Positions 6,823 to 12,227 of a DNA stretch of 12,227 bases are shown piece after piece; positions within the stretch are counted from its first letter, which is position 1; the number at the start of each line of letters is the position of its first letter. This DNA is from Acidobacteriota bacterium. GTDB lineage: Bacteria > Acidobacteriota > Terriglobia > UBA7540. The notes under the pieces are model-generated. The model saw nothing but the letters and a program-made list of their open reading frames with translations, was not told the DNA's origin and made no database searches. Made by a program: the position numbers and the translations under genes. The DNA lies in assembly GCA_003165615.1 (NCBI GenBank), contig PLWR01000090.1, positions 6,487 to 18,713 on the forward strand. Reading direction: 5' to 3'.

Positions 6823-6831
6823 GAGAAAGGT
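6811..6831 (+). terminator. Hairpin overlapping the stop of the URO-D-like gene
   Basis: ACCTTTCT (6811-6818) and AGAAAGGT (6824-6831) form a perfect 8-bp stem around TTAAG, with the TAA stop (6820-6822) in the loop. No T-run follows, so intrinsic termination is doubtful. It may instead protect the mRNA 3' end. Confidence 0.3.
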
Positions 6832-6963
6832 GCAAACAGAAGTGTGGGTCTGCCGAAACTCAATGAGCTACTCCATTAAATTCAGCGATTTGGTTAAGGC
6901 GTAGCGGATGGGGTTTTGCCCACCTTTTGCGCTCCCAAGACGCTTCTGACGGTGTCCATCTTT

Positions 6964-7176
6964 GATCCTCGCAGGGGATACATTTAATAGCCGGGGGCAA
7001 CGCCCCCGGAAATCGCCCCGCAACAAGGTCCGACCTTGAAAGGGTGGAATTCCGGTGACCACCGGGCGGTCTTTAGGTAAGGCGGCAAGGGGTAATGCGA
7101 CCCCTTCAGGGTCGGGCATCGAATGTTACGGGTTCCGGGGGCGTTGCCCCCGGCTATTGAATTGCGCCCTTGCAGG
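6964..7176 (+). repeat. 213-bp composite palindromic element, copy 1
   Basis: Bounded by 29-bp arms (6983-7011 and 7133-7161) that are reverse complements with one mismatch. Each arm contains a perfect hairpin, CCGGGGGC-AAC-GCCCCCGG (6991-7009) and CCGGGGGC-GTT-GCCCCCGG (7135-7153). Between them lie two smaller hairpin-like units, TTGAAAGGGT near 7036-7045 and CGACCCCTTCAGGGTCG (7098-7114). Outside are a CGCAGGGG unit on the left and CGCCCTTGCAGG (7165-7176) on the right. No protein is encoded, so it resembles a non-autonomous, REP/BIME- or MITE-like element. It aligns end to end with the reverse complement of 10581-10792. Confidence 0.9.
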
Positions 7177-7262
7177 GCAGGTGCGATGCCCAATTTCCCA
7201 CCCTCCGGCGTGCTTCCCTCCCCGAGTTTCTGCCCATCATGGGCAGCCGAAAGGCTGACAAT

Positions 7263-7304
7263 GCTCAGAATGACAGTTAGCGCGGCGCGAGCTCAGAATG
7301 ACAG
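7263..7304 (+). repeat. Tandem 14-bp repeat (GCTCAGAATGACAG)
   Basis: GCTCAGAATGACAG occurs at 7263-7276 and again at 7291-7304, a 28-bp period. The spacer contains GCGCGGCGC, also seen after the same motif near 5596-5620. These are partial copies of the TGTCATCCTGAGC-family palindrome (right half only) directly upstream of the VOC gene. Confidence 0.8.
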
Positions 7305-7337
7305 ATGGAGCGCTTGCACGATAAGGTAGGAGGTACC

Positions 7338-7961
7338 ATGCAGACAGGTCTTGATCACATCGTCCTGGGAATTGATGACCTCGATCGAGGCATTGCCTGG
7401 GTGGAGCAGCGGACGGGGGTGCGTGCGATTTTCGGCGGGGTACATCCTGGGCGCGGCACACGGAACGCGCTGCTGGCGCTGGGGTCAGACTGCTATCTGG
7501 AAATCATCGCGCCTGATCCCCAACAATCCTCGCCCACCTGGTTCTCCCAGATCCTCACCATGCCTGACCCCAGACTGATTGCCTGGGCGGTGCACACGTC
7601 AAGTCTCACCGCACTTGCGCAAACTGCGATATGCGCAGGCTTCCCCATTGATGGGCCGCATGACGGCGCGCGCTCTCGCCCGGACGGCAAAACGCTGAGT
7701 TGGAGATTGTTTCACTTGCGGGACGGCCGTGGTGGGCTGCTTCCGTTCTTTATCGAGTGGGGCCGCGACTCGATTCACCCGGCCGCAGATGCCCCGCCAG
7801 GATGCACTCTCGAGAGCTTTATTTTGCAATCGCCGGACGCGCAGGATTTGGCGCGTGCATGCCAATCGTTGGCCGTTGGGGTCATAATAGAGCCGGGAGC
7901 AAAGCCGCTGATGCTCGCCCGCATCGCGAGCCCAAAAGGTGTAGTGGAACTTACATCCTAA
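7338..7961 (+). CDS. VOC-superfamily protein, glyoxalase-like domain
   Basis: A 207-residue cytoplasmic protein of the vicinal oxygen chelate fold. The N-terminal module begins GLDHIVLGIDDLDRGIAWVEQRTGV and has GVHPGRGTRNALLALGSDCYLEIIAPD (34-60), the pattern of the Glyoxalase_3-like family (His, GT-x-N, YLEI). The second half contains LLPFFIEW (134-141) with E140. Likely metal ligands are H7, E55 and E140; this is inferred from the fold, not shown. Substrate is unknown and such proteins are usually annotated only by domain. ATG 7338 is chosen over an in-frame ATG at 7305 because AGGAGGT (7328-7334) is directly before it and the family match begins at residue 3. It is convergent with the glycosidase gene and shows no operon partner. 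Confidence 0.85.
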   Translation: MQTGLDHIVLGIDDLDRGIAWVEQRTGVRAIFGGVHPGRGTRNALLALGSDCYLEIIAPDPQQSSPTWFSQILTMPDPRLIAWAVHTSSLTALAQTAICAGFPIDGPHDGARSRPDGKTLSWRLFHLRDGRGGLLPFFIEWGRDSIHPAADAPPGCTLESFILQSPDAQDLARACQSLAVGVIIEPGAKPLMLARIASPKGVVELTS

Positions 7962-8027
7962 ACCGTATTTCGCACCATTGGTGTGGAAGGGGAGGGCTTT
8001 GCAAGTTGCGGAGGAATCAACAAATCC

Positions 8028-8128
8028 TGTCATCCTGAGCCCGTTTTTTGGGGGAAGGATCCCCGTAGTTCGCATTTATTACCGCCCTCTGCGAACTGCC
8101 GAGGTCCTTCGCTTCGCTCAGCATGACA
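8028..8128. repeat. Palindromic intergenic repeat (TGTCATCCTGAGC family), copy B
   Basis: TGTCATCCTGAGC (8028-8040) pairs with GCTCAGCATGACA (8116-8128) with one mismatch. An inner stem is formed by TAGTTCGCA (8066-8074) and TGCGAACTG (8090-8098). It lies in the 268-bp convergent gap between the VOC gene and the glycosidase gene, so it could mark or separate the ends of both transcripts. The right part (8101-8128) is the reverse complement of the start of the copy at 5508, with 26 of 28 bases identical. Confidence 0.85.
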
Positions 8129-8200
8129 GCTTTGTATGATTTTTCCGCAAACTGTGCATTTCCCGCTCTTCCGACGGCCACTGCCGTGGTGAGAAGTGTT

Positions 8201-8217
8201 GAGCTACAGGTTAGCTC
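8201..8217 (-). terminator. Weak hairpin after the glycosidase stop codon
   Basis: GAGCTA (8201-8206) and TAGCTC (8212-8217) form a 6-bp stem with a 5-nt loop, 12 nt beyond the stop of the minus-strand glycosidase. There is no T-run, so this is at most a weak 3'-end structure. Confidence 0.2.
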
Positions 8218-8229
8218 TGCAACACCTCA

Positions 8230-10542
8230 TCAACCTGCCAGGACGAGGTGAACCACCTCGGCAATGTGCAGTTGCGGAATCGTCGCCAGCGCGTATCCAT
8301 TTTCGACCTGAAAAGGTGCCGCTTCTCCGCCCGCGCGCAAGAGCATCATTCCTTTTGCCTGCCGCCCTTCCGGAATACGAATCGCCACCTCAACATTTGC
8401 AACGGGGACATATTCCTGCCGCATGCGACCGGAGGCCGCGTCCTTGAAGCCGATATTGGCCAACACCCAGAGCGCCAAATCACCGTCGATTGCCCGCCGG
8501 AGCACTCCATAAACGCCTCGCGGTGCCTTGAGCCGGAATGGCTGTGGCGCTCCTGCTCCCAGGTATTGCACGATCGAACCCAGCAATCGTGCGGTGGATT
8601 GCACGCGGTCGCCGATATAATTTGCTTCCAGACTTCCGCTGATGTAGATCGTCCGCCCTTTCCCAAAGTTGTTGGCCACGATCGCCGGGCCTCGCACCTC
8701 GCCTGTTCCCAGGTTCCACGACTCCGCCAGGACCCTTGCGTCACCCAACGCTGCCACGGGTACGATCTGGTTATCGCCTTCCACAATCGTGCCGGCGGCG
8801 TAATTCCCCAACGCTGCATGGTTCTGCTTCACGCGGTAATAGCACTCCGGCTGACTACCCAGTGGCGTGCCTTTCATCTCGACACCCAACACCTTCTTCA
8901 GCGCGCCTCCATCCTTTCGTAATTGCCCCCGGTCGTCATACAAGCCCGTGTCATACGTGGCGAGTAATCCACCTCCTGCTGCTACCCAGTCCGTCAGTTG
9001 CTGCGCGTTGTGGTCTGAGACCCCCGAAGCTCCGCACAGTGCAATGACCTTTTGCTCGCGCCACCATGCTTCGCTCATTTCCGTGCTCGCGTTCACATCC
9101 ACGCTGATGCGCTCATCGAGCAGCGCGAGGCCCATGGCCTGGCTCATCGTCGGCCAGTTCCAGCTTGTTTCCCTGGTGCGCCAGAGTTGCAGGGCCTCCC
9201 ACGTGGGCACGATGCTGACGTAGGGCACCGGAACACTGTCCTTGTGGAGGGGCTCCACGCGCCGCATGAATTCGAAGAATTCCCGCGCCGGTTGGGTGCC
9301 GCCACCGCCCACCTTGAAGTAGACCCGGTTGGCAGTGGCATAAATCGGCGTGTTCCCGCAGGCCAGGTTGGTGAATCCCTCCATGAGGATTTCATCGCTG
9401 TCTTCCAGATTGGTGTTGTGAGTCGTCCAGTGACTTCCATGAGGCGGCTCTCCGAACCACGAAATGGCGTAGCTGCCCAGGTACATCTGCGCCACTTTTC
9501 GATAGGGCCGCGCCATAGACGCGCCCTTCATTCCCGTCATCAGGCGATCGTGAACCTCCCGGCTCGCCTCCACCATGAAGCCGTCCGGGATGCGGTACTG
9601 GAGGGGCAGGGAGTTGCCATGCCAGGTCGCGCCGTTATGGCACATCATGAACTTCCCGCTGCCGTGGATGATGTCGCGAAGGTCGAGCAGGTCCTCCTGC
9701 ACCAGATGGTCCGCCCATGCGTACCATGCCTGGAGCGCCTCCATATCGGCGTCCACGGGAAACGATGCGGGATCAGAATTCAGTCCGGGGCGGCTCGCGA
9801 AAGCCCGCAGGCGGTCCATATCCATGCCGGTAAACTTTTTGAAATTCCGGCGGCAATTGTCGCAAAAGCAGATTCCTGTATAGGTGAATTCGCTGGGGCT
9901 GTCAAAATACATGCCATCCATGTCGTGCGCGCAATACTCCCGGGCCACCTGGCGGAGCGCGGTGCGGTAAACATCTCCCGTCAGGCAGATCATTCGCGGA
10001 GTCGTCATCCAGCCGTAGTGCGAATAGAGTCCGTAAGGTTTTCCATCGGGATCGCGCAACAACCAATCATTAAATTGGGGATGCGCCCGGAGAAATTCCG
10101 GCTCCAGCATCAGGCCCATGCCGTAGTTGGCGTAGCAATACAAGCGCACTCCGGCGCGGCGGCATTCCCGCGAAACCTCTTCAATCAAATCGCGACTGCC
10201 CAATTCGTCGTGCAGCGGAAAGGCTTGACTCGGATAGTAGGCGCGATAACCAATGGGCTGAAACCGCAGCAGGTTTCCTCCCAACTCAGTCACCACTTCC
10301 ACCAGGCGCCGGGCGTCAAAGTCCTTCATGTGGGGGTAGAGCGGTGGCGAGTAGCCGTCAAAATAAACTGCCTGTGTGTAGTGCAGCCATTCCGGGGCTT
10401 GGAAGCCGTCACTGGCCAAGTCCGCGCTCGGCGGTGGAGGGATGAATGCGGCACTCGTGCGGGCACTCGCCAAGCCGCCGCGCCATCCAGCCCACGCGCC
10501 GAATCCTCCCGCCGTGCCTTGCAAGAATGTTCTACGTTTCAT
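8230..10542 (-). CDS. Tat-exported glycoside hydrolase-like protein (GHL6/GH42-like)
   Basis: A 770-residue secreted protein. It begins MKRRTFLQG followed by a Gly/Ala-rich segment to about residue 27, a twin-arginine signal peptide with probable cleavage near ASA. Residues about 50-400 look like a TIM-barrel glycosidase of the 'hypothetical glycosyl hydrolase 6' type: LGGNLLRFQPIGY (87-99), RRAGVRLYCYANYG (128-141), DGMYFDSP (209-216, D214) followed by CFCDNC (225-230), and GFMVEASREV (321-330, E325). D214 and E325 are plausible catalytic acids, by inference. About 435-665 resembles the GH42 trimerisation/amidotransferase-like domain (ALCGASGVSD, VAAGGGLLATYDTG, GRTIYISG). A beta-rich end (670-770) follows. 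ATG 10542 has GGGGAG (complement of 10550-10555) at 7 nt; upstream in-frame codons come from repeat sequence. The substrate is unknown. Confidence 0.85.
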   Translation of the reverse strand: MKRRTFLQGTAGGFGAWAGWRGGLASARTSAAFIPPPPSADLASDGFQAPEWLHYTQAVYFDGYSPPLYPHMKDFDARRLVEVVTELGGNLLRFQPIGYRAYYPSQAFPLHDELGSRDLIEEVSRECRRAGVRLYCYANYGMGLMLEPEFLRAHPQFNDWLLRDPDGKPYGLYSHYGWMTTPRMICLTGDVYRTALRQVAREYCAHDMDGMYFDSPSEFTYTGICFCDNCRRNFKKFTGMDMDRLRAFASRPGLNSDPASFPVDADMEALQAWYAWADHLVQEDLLDLRDIIHGSGKFMMCHNGATWHGNSLPLQYRIPDGFMVEASREVHDRLMTGMKGASMARPYRKVAQMYLGSYAISWFGEPPHGSHWTTHNTNLEDSDEILMEGFTNLACGNTPIYATANRVYFKVGGGGTQPAREFFEFMRRVEPLHKDSVPVPYVSIVPTWEALQLWRTRETSWNWPTMSQAMGLALLDERISVDVNASTEMSEAWWREQKVIALCGASGVSDHNAQQLTDWVAAGGGLLATYDTGLYDDRGQLRKDGGALKKVLGVEMKGTPLGSQPECYYRVKQNHAALGNYAAGTIVEGDNQIVPVAALGDARVLAESWNLGTGEVRGPAIVANNFGKGRTIYISGSLEANYIGDRVQSTARLLGSIVQYLGAGAPQPFRLKAPRGVYGVLRRAIDGDLALWVLANIGFKDAASGRMRQEYVPVANVEVAIRIPEGRQAKGMMLLRAGGEAAPFQVENGYALATIPQLHIAEVVHLVLAG

Positions 10543-10580
10543 GGGTCGACTCCCCACGGGAGATTTCTTCCAAAGACAGC

Positions 10581-10792
10581 CCTGCAAGGGCGTAATTAAT
10601 TAGCCGGGGGCAACGCCCCCGGAACTCGTGCCGATTGCTTTCCGACCCTGAAGGGGTCGCACTACTCCTCACCGTGTAACCCAGACCGCCCGGACGCCAC
10701 TGGGATTCGACCCTTTCAGGGTCGGACCTTGATGGGGGTGCTTTTTCCGGGGGCGTTGCCCCCGGCTATTAAATGTGTCCCCTGCGGGGATC
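10581..10792 (-). repeat. 212-bp composite palindromic element, copy 2 (inverted)
   Basis: The reverse complement aligns end to end with 6964-7176. Shared features include the outer GATCC-CGCAGGGGA and CGCCCTTGCAGG ends, the CCGGGGGC hairpin arms (10596-10624 and 10745-10773), and a 20-bp identical block (10642-10661 here, 7096-7115 in copy 1). A further perfect hairpin, CGACCCT-TTC-AGGGTCG, lies at 10708-10724. It fills the junction between the alpha/beta hydrolase and glycosidase genes and covers the last 25 or so codons of the former; the hydrolase stop codon is in the loop of the 10708-10724 hairpin. Confidence 0.9.
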
Positions 10793-12227
10793 CATGATGG
10801 ATGGGCCTTTGCGTAAGTGTGCGGAATGACAGGCCAAACGCCGCGGGATAATCCTTGGCGCCGAGCGGTGGGGGCCCGTACACGATGTAGGCATCATCCG
10901 GGGCGCGTCCTGACTCCGCCCGTAATTCAAAATAGTAGAGTCTGCCGGGGTCAAGCCGGACCGGCTTCCTGAGCGCCACTTCATACCACAGGTCGTATTG
11001 CGGGTACACATCTTTTGAAAGCACCTCGGCTTGGCCCAAGTCCGCTGCGCCTTCCTTCGATCCGAAGCGAACGATGAGGCTCCCGGGATTTCCCGCGCGG
11101 GCTAGTTTGAAGGCCATGCCCGTGAACGTAGCTGAATTAGCGGAGACATAGAATTTCCCCCTGATTACTGCCGCCGGGCTTGAGTCAAGAAGTTGCGTGG
11201 CGTAGGGCACGTCGGGAGTTGAACTCTGGTCATAACCGTGAAAGTTGGGCGCGAGATTCTGATAGCAATAATTCTCATCCCGGCAGCCATAATCGCGGCC
11301 GGCGGGGCGCTCCGGGCGCAGCCAGCGGTCGAGAAAGAAGAAGGTGCCGATGCCATGGATGCTGTGAGGGCCCAGGAATCTCTCGTCGACGATTTTGCCC
11401 TGCATTCCCCACGCCTCCGCGAAGGCGTTCACCTCCTGCCAGGCGCGCTGGTGCCAGGCGGGAGTGGTGACCTGATCCTCCGAACCATACTCGATGCACA
11501 CCGGGCGCGGCCACATCGCGGCGATCATCTGCGTGTGCACAAAGCGGTTGAGGACGTTCCAGTTGTAAAAGTCTTCGTCTGGGAGACTCCAATAAGATGC
11601 CCCTTGCCGTGTGGAATCGGTGAGCATGGTTTGCCAGTCATTGAAAAACGCGGAGATGACCGTAAGCTTCAAGCGCGGTTCGAGTGGCGGCATCCACATG
11701 GCGGAATATCCACCATACGAAAGTCCGTAATAACCAAGGTGGTCCGGGTCAACAAATGGCAATGACTTCAAAAAATCTAACACGCGGTGGAGCTTGGCCA
11801 CCTCGATGCTTGTGCGCATCATTCCGAGGGGAGCCGCCATTTGCACCAGCGGATTGATCAGGTCCGCCCGATTAACCATCATGGAGCCGGTATGCACTTC
11901 CGGAACCGTCAAATAGGGGGCGAACACCACATAGCCGCGTTCCGCCAGGCGTTGGCCGAAGCGGTGATAAAAGTGATCGCTGGATTCCAGGTTGTTCCCC
12001 ACGCCGGTGATGTATTTGGGTGAACCGTCAAAGCCGTGCTGGCAAATGACGGCAGGAAGGCGCTGGTGCATGGCGCCGCCCACGGCGCGCGGGATCAAAA
12101 GCTGTCCATAGACTTCCACTCCCGGAACCACATCGAGGAACACGTCATAGGCCAGAAACTTGTCGGTCTCCGCTATCAATTTTGTGCGGGGGTTTATCGG
12201 AACGTCAGGATGAATTATCCCCACCAG
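10716..12227 (-). CDS. Alpha/beta hydrolase with C-terminal beta-sandwich (5' end off window)
   Basis: At least 503 codons of a hydrolase whose start lies beyond the right edge; the frame is open to the last base, so an in-frame GTG at 12224 should not be taken as the start. Numbering from that GTG, the core resembles dienelactone hydrolase/acetyl xylan esterase-like enzymes: oxyanion-region CQHGFDG (61-67), nucleophile elbow GLSYGG (167-172, S169), probable acid D250 in EYGSEDQVTTP, and catalytic His in GPHSIHGIGTFFFLDRWL (H287 or H290, the latter favoured). About 350-470 is a beta-rich accessory domain (GKFYVSANS to GLSFRTLT), possibly carbohydrate-binding. The last 25 or so residues (from about GSPQGTHLIAGGNAPG) are encoded by the palindromic element. 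It is transcribed toward the glycosidase gene, suggesting a shared role in de-esterifying and cleaving a polysaccharide. Confidence 0.85.
   Translation of the reverse strand: MVGIIHPDVPINPRTKLIAETDKFLAYDVFLDVVPGVEVYGQLLIPRAVGGAMHQRLPAVICQHGFDGSPKYITGVGNNLESSDHFYHRFGQRLAERGYVVFAPYLTVPEVHTGSMMVNRADLINPLVQMAAPLGMMRTSIEVAKLHRVLDFLKSLPFVDPDHLGYYGLSYGGYSAMWMPPLEPRLKLTVISAFFNDWQTMLTDSTRQGASYWSLPDEDFYNWNVLNRFVHTQMIAAMWPRPVCIEYGSEDQVTTPAWHQRAWQEVNAFAEAWGMQGKIVDERFLGPHSIHGIGTFFFLDRWLRPERPAGRDYGCRDENYCYQNLAPNFHGYDQSSTPDVPYATQLLDSSPAAVIRGKFYVSANSATFTGMAFKLARAGNPGSLIVRFGSKEGAADLGQAEVLSKDVYPQYDLWYEVALRKPVRLDPGRLYYFELRAESGRAPDDAYIVYGPPPLGAKDYPAAFGLSFRTLTQRPIHHGSPQGTHLIAGGNAPGKSTPIKVRP

Larger units (their letters stand above)
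6823..7337. other. 515-bp gap without a credible gene
   Basis: Short open frames here are on repeat sequence and have no ribosome site or recognisable product. The gap holds unassigned sequence (6832-6963), the 213-bp composite palindromic element (6964-7176), a short spacer, and a tandem pair of 14-bp repeats (7263-7304) just before the VOC gene's ribosome site. I see no clear promoter. Confidence 0.7.

Noticed and set aside
6964..7176. CRISPR-like array or insertion sequence
   Set aside because: The repeats are palindromic hairpins, not regularly spaced direct repeats with unique spacers, and there is no transposase frame inside.
8244..8260. 7-bp stem CGAGGTG-AAC-CACCTCG as terminator of the glycosidase gene
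   Set aside because: It lies inside the coding sequence before the stop codon and has no T-run; probably a by-product of the encoded HLVL/VVHL residues.
9052..10599. 515-codon open frame on the plus strand
   Set aside because: It lies antisense to the well-supported glycosidase gene, has no ribosome site or recognisable domain, and is explained by the GC-rich third positions of the real gene.

Overview
The window is chromosomal, GC-rich bacterial DNA. My best guess is a soil-type Acidobacteriota. This is inferred from gene content (NuoB, a secreted glycosidase-like protein, an alpha/beta hydrolase with a C-terminal sandwich, a URO-D-like protein) and from several families of short palindromic intergenic repeats that I associate with acidobacterial genomes. 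No rRNA, tRNA, CRISPR array, transposase, integrase or phage gene is visible.

Left part (1-2800): the 3' end of nuoB (+), a four-helix membrane protein (-), a pterin-4a-carbinolamine dehydratase (-), a YcbL/glyoxalase II-like metallo-beta-lactamase-fold hydrolase (+), and a small LRV-type helical repeat protein (+). The last is bracketed by direct copies of a 30-bp repeat built from 7-bp units.

Middle (2890-6822): a two-component system, with the sensor kinase (2890-4719) followed by an OmpR-family response regulator (4785-5471) and a strong GC hairpin between them. After a palindromic repeat comes a monocistronic URO-D-superfamily protein (5746-6822) with its own plausible extended -10 promoter and Shine-Dalgarno.

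Right part (6823-12227): a repeat-rich gap, a glyoxalase-like VOC protein (+), then a minus-strand pair convergent with it. In transcription order the pair is a truncated alpha/beta hydrolase running off the right edge and a Tat-exported GHL6/GH42-like glycosidase. They look like a carbohydrate-degradation pair. Their 173-bp junction is filled by a copy of a 212-bp composite palindromic element. A homologous 213-bp copy lies in inverted orientation at 6964-7176, so the two bracket a 3.4-kb segment carrying the VOC and glycosidase genes.

I found no clear new multi-gene defence or biosynthetic system. The most interesting material is the non-coding repeat architecture (inverted composite elements, repeat-derived protein tails, repeat-flanked gene) and the poorly characterised glycosidase/hydrolase pair.
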